A stretch of 64,000 nt of DNA from Aquila chrysaetos chrysaetos (taxonomy: Eukaryota > Chordata > Aves > Accipitriformes > Accipitridae). A program made the position numbers and the translations under genes. The stretch lies in NCBI RefSeq assembly GCF_900496995.4, contig NC_044007.1:496001-560000 (forward strand). Reading direction: 5' to 3'. The notes under the pieces were generated by a model. It searched no databases. It saw only the letters and a program-made list of their open reading frames with translations, and had not been told where the DNA came from. Shown piece after piece: positions 30,001-40,084 of this stretch. The number at the start of each line of letters is the position of its first letter. Position 1 is the first letter of the stretch.

Positions 30001-33000
30001 ACCATCCCCGATGTCCTCACCATCACCAGTGCATCCCCACTGTCCCAGCCACGTCCTCATCATCTTTACCATATCACCACTACCCTCACCGTCCCCACCG
30101 CATCCCCACCATCCCCACCGCATCCCCACCATCCTCACCATCCCCGCCGTCTCCACCACACCCCCACCGCATCCCCGCCATCCCGGCGCAGACCCACCCT
30201 CCTCCTGGAAGACACCGTCCTTCACCAGCTTGAAGGAGACGAAGACGGCCCCCTCCTCACGCAGCGCCTTGGAGTGGGGGGGCATGGAGCCGGGGGTGAT
30301 GCCCCCGATGTCCGCGTGGTGCCCGCGGCTGGCCACAAAGAAGACGGGCTTGGGGATGCCCGGCCAGAAGACCTGGGGAGAGCCCGGTGCCGAGCCGGTG
30401 TCTTGGCGGGGGGTCCTGCACCCCGGGGGGTGTCCCAGGGTGGGGGGTCCCGCGCCCCCGGCCCCCACTCACGGGGGTGATGACGGTGAGGTCGGGCAGG
30501 TGGCTGCCCCCCGCGCAGGGGTGGTTGCTCAGGATGACGTCCCCCTCCCGCAGGTCCTCACCCAGGTTGCGGATCTGCAGCGGCACCGGGAAGGGCTGAG
30601 CGGGTCCCCGGCGGGGGGGGTCCCGGAGCAGGGAGGGGTCCCCGGGGACTCTCCTACCTGGAACTGGACGGTCTCCTGCATGGCACCCAGGTGGACGGGG
30701 ATGTGGGGGGCATTGGACACCAGCCCCCCGTCCGGCCCGAAGAGCGCGCAGGAGAAGTCCAGCCGCTCCTTGATGTTGGTGGAGATGGCCGTCCGCTGCA
30801 GGATCCGGCCCATCTGCTCTGCGGGGGGGGAGAACGCGGCAGACCCTCACGAGGGGGTCCCTGCCCCACAGAGCCCCCCTGCCCCACAGAGCCCCCCTCG
30901 TCCCGTCCCCTGTCCCCAGCAAACCCCAGCCGCCACGTCTCCCTGCCCCAGGCATGGCTGGGGGGCAGCCCCCCCCGACCCCACCTGCGATGCTCATGAA
31001 GCGGTGGGAGAAGATGGAGAGCTGGACGGCATCGAGCTGGGGGCCGACAGGGCGCGGGGACCCCGAGCCGACGGCGATGCAGACGTCGCCGAAGCGGGTG
31101 AGGCTGGCGGTGCAGCCCGGCTCCACCACGATGGTGCTGGGGGAGACAGGCGGTGGCACCGGGAGCTGGAGGGGCGCGGGGCTCCCCGGGGTCCCTGCTG
31201 GCTTCGTGGGGTTCCCACTGGCTCCTCGGGCTCCCCACCAGCTCCCTGGGGTCCCACCAGCTTTTTGGGGTCCCTGCCATCTCACCGGGGTCCTGCCAGC
31301 TCCTTGGGGTCTCGCTGTCACCCTGGGGTCCCCACCAGCCCCCCAGGGTCCTGCTGTCATCCTGGGGTCCCTGCCAGCTCCTTGGGGTCCCTGCTGTCAC
31401 CGCGGGGTGCCTGCCAGCTCCTTGGGGTCCCGCTGTCACCCTGGGGTCCCCGCCAGCTCCTTGGGGTCCCTGCCATGGCCCCGGGGTCCCCACCAGCCCC
31501 CAGGGTCTCACTGTCACTCTGGGGTCCCTGCTAGTCCCCTGGGGTCCTGCTGTCACCCTGGGGTCCCTACCTGTTCTTGTCGATGATGATGGCGGGGCCG
31601 GTGACGGTGTGGTCGCAGGCCAGCTCCTCCAGCAGGAACACCGGTGTCTCCACGTACCCCTCCTCAAAGTAGCACTGTGTCACCTGCAGGACCCAGCCCG
31701 AGCCCCCAGCCCCACGCCGGGTCATCCCCTGCCCCCCTGGGACCCCCCTGGGCCCCCCCCAGACCCCCCCTGCCCTCACCGTCTCCACGCGGGCTGGTTT
31801 CCCGCTGGGGGCCAGGGGGGTCTCGCAGCTGATGCCGCTGCTGCCGGTGCCACGCACCCGCACGTCGTCCACCACCACGGGGCGGTCGGGGATGGTGAAG
31901 CCAAACTCCACCATGTACCTGCGGGGTGGGAGCGGGCACCAGCTGCGGCGGGGGGGGACCGCGAGACGCCCAGCCGCCCCCGGCATGGCATGGCAGTGCC
32001 GGGACGGGGATCGCAGTGTCAGGATGGGGATCGTGGTGCCAGAACGGGGATTGCGGTGCCAGGACGGGGATCGTGGTGCTGGGATGGGGATTGCAGCACT
32101 GGGACAAGGATCGTGGCGCAATGACGGCGATCACGGTGCCAGGACGGGGATCACGGTAGCAGGATGGGGATTGCGGTGCCAGGATGGGGATCGCGGTGCT
32201 GGGATGGGGGATTGTGGTGCTGGGATGGGGATTGCAGCACTGGGACAAGGATCGCGGCGCAGTGATTGGGATTGTGGTGCCAGGACGGGGATCGTGGTGC
32301 CAGGATGGGGATTGCGGTGCCAGGATGGGGATTGCGGTGCCAGGAGGGGGATCGTGGTGCTGGGATGGGGAACATGGTGCCGGGATGAGGATTGTGGTGC
32401 TGGGTTGGGGATTGCAGCACTGGGATGGGGATCGCGGCGCTGGGACGGGGATGGCGGCGCCGGGACGGACCGGCTGGTGAAGGCGGCGTGGAAGTCTCCG
32501 GAGCGGCAGGAGCGCGGGGTGGGCGGGTGGCCCTTGGCCGAGCACATCAGGGCGCAGTCGGTGCCTTCGTAGCGCAAGTGCAGGAAAGCCTCCGTGCGGA
32601 TCTGCTCCCTGCGGGGCAGCCCCATCAGCGAGGGGGAACGGCATCGGCATCATCCCGGCGTTCCCGTCCCCCCGCCCCGGGACCCCTGACGGCTCACCCG
32701 GTGAAGCCCTGCGCCCGCAGCGCGTCCCGGCACTCCCGCTCCAGCGCGGCGATGCGCCCGTCCAGCCGGGGGAAGGCGGCCGGCTCGTAGCGGAGGGCGC
32801 AGGGGGCCTGCGCCTCGTGCACCACGTCCGCCAGCGCCAGCCCGTACGCCGACAGGATCCCGCTGTACCTGCGCGACGCCCACCCGCGACGCTGCCGTGC
32901 CCGCCGCCGCCGCCTCCCGGGGACCGCGACCCCTGCCCCCCAGCCCCCCGGCACCCCCAGACCCAACAAAACCACCTGGGGACAGGGGCACCCCCCCCAA

Positions 33001-36000
33001 ATGCACCCCACTTGGGGGACCCAGTGCAGCCTTCCGGGGACGGGACCCGCAAATCCTCCACCCAGGGGACCCCCAAACCCAGCGCATCCATTTGGGGGGC
33101 TGGGACACTCCTAAATCCAGTGCATCCACCCGAGGACCAGGGCACCCCCAAACCCAGCACATCCCCACGGGGATGGGAGCACCCCTAAACCCAACACACC
33201 AGCCTGGGGACCTGGGACACCCCCAAACCCAATCCAACCCCCTGGGCACCAGGGCACCCCAAACCCAACACACACACCCGGGGACTGGGACACCCCCAAA
33301 AACAATGCATCTGTCTCGGGGTGGCGGGGGGGGGGGCAAGCCAGAGCCCCTCAACCCCACACCATCTACCCAGACGCTGGGAACATCCCAACACCCCCCC
33401 AGGTGCTCCCACCCCAGTGGGACCAGCCCCCTCGTCCGGTGATTCTGGCAGAGGGGGGGTCCCCACGGAGCCCCCGCCCCACCCCACCATGCACCTACTT
33501 GTGGATGAAGACCCTGCTCATGCCCAGGGCGCGGGCGATGGCGCAGGCGTGCTGCCCCCCCGCGCCCCCAAAGCAGGCCAGCACGTGGCGGGCGGTGTCG
33601 TGGCCCCGTGCCTGGCGTGGGGGGGACACACATGGGGGGGGTGACGCCGGCGGCGGCACCGGGCACCCACAGCCCCCCCCCGCCCTGCCCCGGGGCCACC
33701 CCACCTGCGTCAGGGCACGGATGGGCCGGCACATGGCCTCGTTGGCCACCCGCACGAAGCCCATGGCCACCTCCTCCACCGAGAGCGGTTGGCGGGCGCC
33801 GGCGGCGGTGCCGGCTAGGAAGGCGTCGATGCGGGCGGCCAGGTCCCGGAATGCCCGCGCCGCCGTCTCCCGGCACAGCGGCTGGTCCTCACCCGGACCA
33901 AAGATGCGGGGGAAGTACTCGGGGAGCAGGCGGCCCCAGGCAGAGGTTGGCGTCCGTGACGGTCAGCGGACCCCCTGCGCCGAGACGGGGACGGTGAGCG
34001 CGGCACCGCGGTACGGCACCCGCCGGCACCGCGGCCACTCACCCTTGCGGTAGCAGGCTGGACCGGGGTGGGCGCCCGCCGACTCAGGGCCGACCACGAA
34101 GAGCCCGGACCTGGAGGGGAGATGCCGGCGGGAGCAGGAGGGTCCCGGCCATGCCCGCTGTGCCACGGCCGGGCCGGACCCAGGCTCGGCCGAGCCCCCC
34201 TGTCCCATCGTGCCCTGGCCGGGGCACCCATGGGTGCCCAAGAGCCCCCACCCACCTGAAGAAGAGCCGGGAGCCGCCGCCGGCCGCCACGGTGTTGATG
34301 TCGAGCTGCGGCGCCTGGATGCTGACGCCGGCGGTGCTGGCCTCGAAGACGTGCTCGTACTCGCCGGCGTAGCGGCTGACGTCCGTCGAGGTACCTGGGG
34401 AGCGCGGCTCAGCCCCGGCCGGACCCCCCACCCCAGCCCCCCGCCCCGGCCCCGCTCACCTCCCATGTCGAAGCCGATGACGGGCTGCCCGTCCTCGCGG
34501 CGGTAGGTGGTCATGGCGTAGCCCACCACGCCGCCGGCCGGGCCCGAGAGGATGGCGCGGGCCCCGCTGAAGTGCTGCATGGGGGTGAGCCCCCCGTCCG
34601 AGCGCATGAACAGCACCGGCACCTCCTGCGGGTGGGGGGCCCCGTGGGATGGGTGCTCGCGGGGGGTCCCGGCAGGAGAGGCGCCCAGGGGGGGATCCCG
34701 GTGGGATGGGCGCTGCCGGAGGGTCCCGGTGGGATGGTGCCCGTGGGGGGTCCCGGTGGAATGGATGCCCACGGGGGGGTCCTGGCAGGATGGGTGCCCA
34801 TGCGGGGGGTCCCGGCAGCCCCACTCACCCGCAGCTGGTGGGCGAAGCCGGCGCGGAAGCTCTCCAGGTAGCGGTGGATGCAGGGGGTGAGGTAGGCGTC
34901 GGCGCAGGCCGTGTAGCCCCTCGGCACCGCCCGTACCATGGCCGCCACCGCGGAGGAGAGGGAGACGTGCCGGAAACCCAGCTCCCGCGCCAGCGCCCCG
35001 ACCTGCTCCTCGTGGCCGGGCCAGCTGCCGGGGAGACCGAGGACGGTGTCGGGTGTGGGGGTCCGGCTGCGGTCCCCCCCTCCCCGTTCCCCCAGGCCCC
35101 CCCCCCCTACCCCGGGACTCACGCGTAGGAATGGAGCAGCAGCACGGCCAGGCTGCGGATGCCGCGGGCCAGCACCCCCTCCAGCTCCCGCCGCAGCGCC
35201 GACAGCTCCAGCGGCCGCTGCACCAGCAGGGATGCCCCCGTGGAGCCTGGGGACAGCAGGAGGGTCCCAGGAGGGGTCACGGGGGGATGCCACCCCACCG
35301 AGCCCGGCCGCCCTCCCCACGGCCGTGGCGGCGGTCCCCACCTTCGAGCAGCGGGAGGGTCTCCTTCCCCGGGAGGCGGCAGCCGGGCTGGTGCGGGATC
35401 AGCCGCTCGTCCACCTCGATCACCTCCTCGTAGAGCACCTCGGGCACCGCCACCTCCTGCGTGGGGAGGGTACGGGGACGTCACCCGGGGGGCCACCGCG
35501 GGACACCCCGCCGCCCGCTCGGGGACGCGCCGGCCTCACCGCGCTGCCGCTGGCTCCCGGCCGGCCGGGGCGGCGCGCGGGCGCTGGCGCGGGGCCGGGG
35601 CTGGCGCGGGGCCGTGGCGGGGGGCCCAGCGGCGCTCACGGGACGCGGCACCCGGGATCCGGGGACTTCCCGCCCCCGCCAAGGACGTCCGCGGCGGGCA
35701 AAGGACGCGCCGGGCCCCACCGAGCCGGGATGGCGCGGGTCACGCGGGGACACGACGCCCCGAGCTCAGACGGCACGAGTCGCACGGTGACGTGCCAGCC
35801 CGAGCCCGGACGGCGTGGGTCGCGTGGGGACACGTTGCCCCAAGCCTGGACGGTCCCGGTCACGGGGACGTGCCAGCCCGGTTGCAGGCGGTTGCGGGTC
35901 ACGGGGGTGGGCTGCCCCAAGCCCGGAGAGTGCGGGACACGGGGACATGGCACCCCCATCCCAGAGGGTGTGGGCCACGGGAACGTGCCGCCCCAACCCC

Positions 36001-37035
36001 GTGCCGGCGCGGGTGCCGCGGCGGTGCCGGCCCTCACCAGGTCAAAGATGCGGGGACGGGCTTGGCTGCCGATGTGGAGGAGGTCGCGGAAGCCGCGGGT
36101 GACCAGCAGGGCCAGGCGCTCGCCCCGGCGTTCCAGCAGCGCGTTGGTGGCCACCGTGGTGCCCATGCGGATCCACTCGATGCCGGAGGTGTCCAGGGGT
36201 TGATCCCGCGGCACCGCCACCCCGCTCTCCTGCCGGCACCCCAGGCCTCAGCCCACCGCCCCACCGCGGACCCCCAGCCCCACCGTGGACCCCCAGCCCC
36301 ACCACCCCATGGTGGAGCCCCAGCCCCACGGCTCCACCACAGAACCCCAGCCCCACCGTGGACCCCCAGCCCCACGGCCCCCCTGGCACAGGGTGGGCGG
36401 GGGTCTGGACCAGACCAGGCTGTCCCAAGCCCCAGCCCTGGGAGGGAATACAGAGCTGGTCTGGGGTCTTGGGGGGGGGTCCGGGGGGTGGGGAGTCTCA
36501 GGGAGGGTCCTGAGGGAGGGTCCTGGGGAGATCCTGGGGTGTCCCGGGGGGGTTCTGGGGGGGGTCCCGGCAGGGTTCAGGGTGTCCTAGCGGAGTGTCT
36601 CAGGGGGATGGTCCCGGGGGGTCCTGGAGGATCCCGGGGGTGTCCCGGGGGGGTCCCGCGGGGTCCCGGGGGGATGGACTCAGGGGGAGGGTCCTGAGGA
36701 GATCCTACGGGGGGGTCCCGGGGGTCCCAGACGGGTCGTGGGGGGGTCCCGGCGGGGTCCGGGGTGTCCCGGGGGGTGTCCCGGGGGGGTGTCCCGCGGG
36801 GTCCCGGGGTGGGGGGGGTCGCGAGAGGGTCCCGGGGGGGATCCAGCGGCGGCACCTCCTGCAGGACGCGACGGATGCCCTCGGTGGGAGCGTCTCCGTA
36901 GCCCGGGTCCTCGGAGAGCAGCTTGAGGACGCGGACGCGACCGCCGGGGCAGCGGGCGAAGACGTCGGTGAAAGTGCCGCCGCGGTCGATGGCGAATTGA
37001 AACCCGCCGGGGCCCGCTGCCGCCGCCGCTGCCAT
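26356..37035 (-). CDS. OPLAH: OPLAH, 5-oxoprolinase, about 26 exons
   Basis: Cytosolic ATP-dependent 5-oxoprolinase: converts 5-oxoproline to glutamate in the gamma-glutamyl (glutathione) cycle. Exon 1 (37035-36856) gives [26 protein letters not shown], the nucleotide-binding start of hydantoinase A. Exon 2 is 36229-36038 ([14 protein letters not shown]). HyuA-type exons continue to about 31570, with [21 protein letters not shown] split across the exons at about 34626-34459 and 34394-34258, and [18 protein letters not shown] in the exon near 33613-33498. HyuB-type exons follow ([19 protein letters not shown] near 30770-30660; [20 protein letters not shown] near 30330-30270; [12 protein letters not shown] near 28870). 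The last exon, about 26514-26356, ends [13 protein letters not shown]. All segments match mammalian OPLAH (about 1288 residues). Exon 33975-33704 has an apparent one-base excess near 33937. Introns carry many minisatellites. Shares a promoter with EXOSC4. Confidence 0.95.
27230..27660. repeat. Minisatellite in an OPLAH intron
   Basis: Degenerate tandem array of CCCAGGACCCCTGACCC-like units filling the intron between the exons at about 27828-27678 and 27184-27024. Confidence 0.75.
28100..28580. repeat. Minisatellite in an OPLAH intron
   Basis: About 25-28 tandem units of 16-19 bp of the form GGGGTCCCACAGCCCTG / GGGGTTTCGCAGCCC between the exons at 28723-28588 and 27828-27678. Confidence 0.8.
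29275..30185. repeat. Long minisatellite in an OPLAH intron
   Basis: About 0.9 kb of CCATCCCCACCATGTCCCTG-like units that grow more diverged toward 30185. It fills the intron between the exons at about 30373-30198 and 29222-29036. The unit resembles that in SMPD5 intron 5 (CCACCATGTCCCC core). Confidence 0.85.
31170..31570. repeat. Minisatellite in an OPLAH intron
   Basis: Units of GGGGTCCCTGCCAGCTCCTT and relatives, about 20-30 bp, fill the intron between the exons at about 31135-30986 and 31683-31570. Confidence 0.75.
31985..32460. repeat. Minisatellite, 20-bp unit, in an OPLAH intron
   Basis: Tandem GCGGTGCCAGGATGGGGATT units of 20 bp, with a longer internal duplication: the part around 32090-32130 is echoed near 32230-32270. 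It fills the intron downstream of the exon ending near 32480. Confidence 0.85.
33105..33345. repeat. Minisatellite in an OPLAH intron
   Basis: Diverged units of about 38-45 bp with the core GGGACACCCCCAAACCCA, between the exons near 33613-33498 and 32868-32697. Confidence 0.65.
36235..36840. repeat. Two minisatellites in OPLAH intron 1
   Basis: An 18-bp CCCCAGCCCCACCGTGGA array at 36240-36385, and a G-rich GGTCCCGGGGGG array at about 36470-36840. Together they make up most of OPLAH intron 1. Confidence 0.75.
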
Positions 37036-37386
37036 GGCGGGACCGGACCGGACGGGACGGGACGGGACGGGACGGGACGGGACCGGACGGCCGGGTACGG
37101 CTCGGTAGGGCTCGGTACGGCTCGGAACGGCTCGGTCCGGTGCTCGGTCCCCGGTCCCCACCGCTCCCCCCCGCCCGGGCAGCGCCGAGCACCGGCCCCG
37201 CGGGGGCGTGGCCTCAGAGGGGGCGTCGCCTCTGGCGGTGGCGGCGGGGGGGCGTGGCCTCGGGCGCGGAGGAGGCGTGTCCCCTGGCCGGCGCGGAGCA
37301 CGCCGGGAGTTGTAGTCCAACCCGCCTCTAGCCGGCGCGGAGCACGCCGGGAGTCGTAGTCCGGCGCGGGGGGCAGGCCGGGTAAG
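37036..37386. promoter_or_regulatory. Bidirectional OPLAH/EXOSC4 promoter with twin ZNF143-like sites
   Basis: Only 351 bp separate the two start codons. Near OPLAH is a GGGAC pentamer array (about 37048-37092) and GGCTCGGTAC repeats. Near EXOSC4, a 32-bp element occurs twice, at 37287-37318 and 37331-37362 (44 bp apart). Each contains GGGAGT(T/C)GTAGTCC, whose reverse, GGACTACAACTCCC, resembles the ACTACAATTCCC core of the ZNF143/THAP11 site common in bidirectional promoters. Confidence 0.6.
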
Positions 37387-38338
37387 ATGGCGGCGCCGGA
37401 GCTGCTGTCGGACGAGGGGTACCGGGCGGACGGTCGCCGTCCCGCCGAGCTCCGTAAGATCCGCGCCCGTATGGGAGTCTTCGCGCAGGCCGACGGCTCC
37501 GCCTACATCGAGCAAGGCAACACCAAAGCGCTGGCCGTGGTCTACGGCCCCCACGAGGTGAGAGGCGACGGCCGGTGAGGCCTCAGCGGGCCCGTCCGGG
37601 CCCCGCCGCTCTGGGTCCTCGCTTCTCTCTGTCCGTCTGTCTCTATGTCTGTCTGTCCCCGCAGATGCGCGGCTCCCGCAGCAAGGCGCTGCCCGACCGG
37701 GCGTTGGTGAACTGCCAGTACAGCGTGGCCACCTTCGGCACCAGCGAACGCCGCCGGCGGCCCCGCGGCGACCGGCAGACGGGCGAGCTGGCGCTCCAGC
37801 TCCAGCAGACCTTCGAGGCCGCCATCCTCACCCAGCTGCACCCCCGCTCACAGATCGACATCTACGTCCAGGTGATGGGGAGGGGGAACGAGGCGTTGCC
37901 TGTGAAGGAAGGGGGGGGGGGGCTGGTGGGTTTCACACCGGCGCAGCTGCCGCCTCACCGAACCCGCCATTCCTCCAGATCCTGCAAGCCGACGGCGGCA
38001 ACTACTGCGCCGGCGTGAACGCGGCCACGCTGGCGGTGATGGATGCCGGCATCCCCATGCGGGACTACGTCTGCGCCTGCTCGGCCGGCCTGGCCGAGGA
38101 CACCCCCCTGGCCGACCTCAGCTCCCCCGAGGAGGCGGCGGGGGGACCGCGGCTGGTGCTGGCGCTGCTGCCGGCGTCGGGGCAGATCGCCCTCCTCCAG
38201 CTCAGCGCCCGCCTGCACCAGGAGAGGCTGGAGACGGTGCTGGAGGCGGCCGGGCAGGCCTGCCGCGCTCTCCACGCCGTGCTGGACCGGGTGGTGCGGG
38301 AACGGCTACGGGAGGTCACCGCGCTGCTGGGGGACTGA
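37387..38338 (+). CDS. EXOSC4: EXOSC4 (RRP41), RNA exosome core subunit, three exons
   Basis: RNase PH-like subunit of the nine-part exosome ring, acting in nuclear and cytoplasmic RNA decay and processing; in animals the ring subunits are not catalytic. Exons 37387-37557, 37665-37871 and 37979-38338 give exactly 245 codons, the same as human. The start [23 protein letters not shown] and the motifs [14 protein letters not shown] and INAA-like [16 protein letters not shown] are typical. Read-through is continuous with no frame problem. AATAAA lies at 38407. It diverges from OPLAH, as in mammals. Confidence 0.97.
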
Positions 38339-38406
38339 GCGGCACCGGCCGCTGCCACGGCGATGCTGGGGGGGCTGGGGGGCGGCACCAGCCCGAGCCC
38401 CTTGTC

Positions 38407-38412
38407 AATAAA
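38407..38412 (+). terminator. EXOSC4 polyadenylation signal
   Basis: AATAAA 69 bases after the stop codon. Confidence 0.8.
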
Positions 38413-38429
38413 GGGCTGCCACCGTCTGC

Positions 38430-39250
38430 CGTGCTGTGCACCGTGTGTGCCGTGCGCTGTGTGCCATGTGGGCCACGTGCTGTGTGTGCCACACATCGTG
38501 TGGGCCATGTGTGCTGTGCACCATGTGTGCTGTGCACCGTGTGTGCTGTGTACCGTGTGTGCCATGTGTGCCGTGTGTGCCGTGCGCCTTCCCTTGGGGT
38601 ACGGCAATGCCAGGGCTCCCTGCCAGACCCCCGGTGCCGCGGTGCCCACGTGGCATGGGTTGGCATGGCGGGGTGTTGGGGGGTCCTGGCACGGCCCCCT
38701 CCTTGCAGACAGAGCTCCGCTTGCTTTGCGCCTCCCCTTGCACACTCCCTTGCACACCTACTCCCACTGTGCAGCCCCACTGCGCTGCTGCCTTGCACGC
38801 CCCTTGTACACCCACCCCCCTCGCACACCTACCCCTGCTGCACAGCCCCCTCGCACGCCCAAACCCCCTCCCATTGCAGAGCCCCTTGCACGCCCACCCT
38901 GCCTTGCACGCCCCCATTGCCCCATCTCAGAGACCCTTCCACCCGCCTTGCACACGCACCCCCAGCCCCACGGCACAGCCCCTTGTGCCCACACCCACGC
39001 ACCCCTTGGACACACACCCCTTGCACACACCCTCCTTGCACACCCACATTTGCACACGCACACCCTCCCTTGCACACTCACCCCATGCGCACGCACCCTT
39101 GCACACACACTCCCTCTTGCACACCCATGCCCCTTGCACACCCACATTCGCACACTCACCCCCTTGCACGCACGCCCCCTCTCGCACACCCACACCTGCA
39201 CACACGCACACACCTCCTTGCACACCCACATTTGCACACCCACCCCCGGA
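38430..39250. repeat. Two minisatellites between EXOSC4 and GPAA1
   Basis: A CCGTGTGTGCTGTGCA-like array of about 15-bp units at 38430-38590, and a long CCCTTGCACACCCAC-like array at about 38740-39245. No gene is supported; open frames here are repeat artefacts. Confidence 0.8.
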
Positions 39251-39378
39251 GCGCGCCTGCTGGCTCATGCGCAGAGCGGCGGGGGGGGGGGGAAACGGGC
39301 GGTGCCCATCGATGTCTCTGGGCTCCACCCCCTCGGCCTTGTCGCGTTCCGCGGGCGATTGAGCGGCCTGTGCGGGCG
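39250..39378 (+). promoter_or_regulatory. Probable GPAA1 promoter and non-coding first exon
   Basis: A donor GGGCG/GTGAGACCG follows 39378, and an acceptor-like tract (CCCCCCACCCAG) ends near 40051, shortly before the GPAA1 start codon. An ATGCGCA half-site like that of NRF1 occurs near 39270. The 5' UTR intron would hold the minisatellite at 39440-39900. Confidence 0.4.
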
Positions 39379-39439
39379 GTGAGACCGAGAGGTTTGGGGG
39401 GGGGGGCGAGGGGACACCGGGGGGGCCGGGACGGGGCCG

Positions 39440-39900
39440 TGGGGGGCCTGTGGGGCGGTGATGGGGGCTGTGGGGTGCGTAAGTGACTGTGGGGTGCGTG
39501 TGGGGCAGGGCTGGGGCCGTGTGGGGGTGTGTAGAGGATGGGGCCGGGGCCGGGGGTCTGGTGTGGGGCAGGGACGGGGCCTACGGGGTGTGTGTGGGGC
39601 GAGGATGGGAGCTGTGGGGGGGCTGTGGGGCAGGGGCAGGGCCGTGGGGTGTCTGTGAGGGGGGTAGGTGGCTGCGGGGTGCATGTGGGGCAGAGCTGGG
39701 GCCCTGTGGGGCGGGTACTCGTCCATGGGGTGCATGTGGGGCAGGGATGGGGGCTGTGGGGGTGTGTAGAGGATAGGGATGGGGCTGGGGGGGGATGTGG
39801 GGCAGGGCTGGGGCCGTGTGGGGTGGGTACTGGGCTATGGGGAGCATGTGGGGCAGGGATGGGGGCTGTGGGGTGCAGGTGGGGCAGGGACAGGGTGTTT
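39440..39900. repeat. Minisatellite upstream of the GPAA1 coding start
   Basis: G-rich tandem units around GGGGTGCATGTGGGGCAGGG and GATGGGGGCTGTGG, about 30-65 bp, with no coding support. Confidence 0.75.
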
Positions 39901-40084
39901 GGGGACAAGCCCCGGGGGCTGCATCGGGGGCCCTGGGAGCGGGGGGGGGCCTGGCTGGGTCCCTGGGCAGCCCCGGGCGAGGGGTGCCCGTGGGGCTAGC
40001 ACCCTCCCTGTGCCTTTGGGGACCCCATCTACCCCCTCCCCCCCCCACCCAGCAGCCCAGGCTCGGCAGCCCCTAGCCCCCGCC

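Noticed and set aside
29238-30480. Open frames rich in Pro/Ser/Cys/His or Trp/Gly/Asp across the OPLAH intron array
   Set aside because: They are readings of a tandem repeat in both orientations and disappear outside the array.
35159-36697. 512-codon plus-strand open frame over the OPLAH N-terminal exons
   Set aside because: It is antisense to well-matched OPLAH exons and ends in intron repeats.
38363-39382. Open frames of about 300 codons upstream of GPAA1
   Set aside because: They are translations of the TTGCACACCCAC minisatellite.
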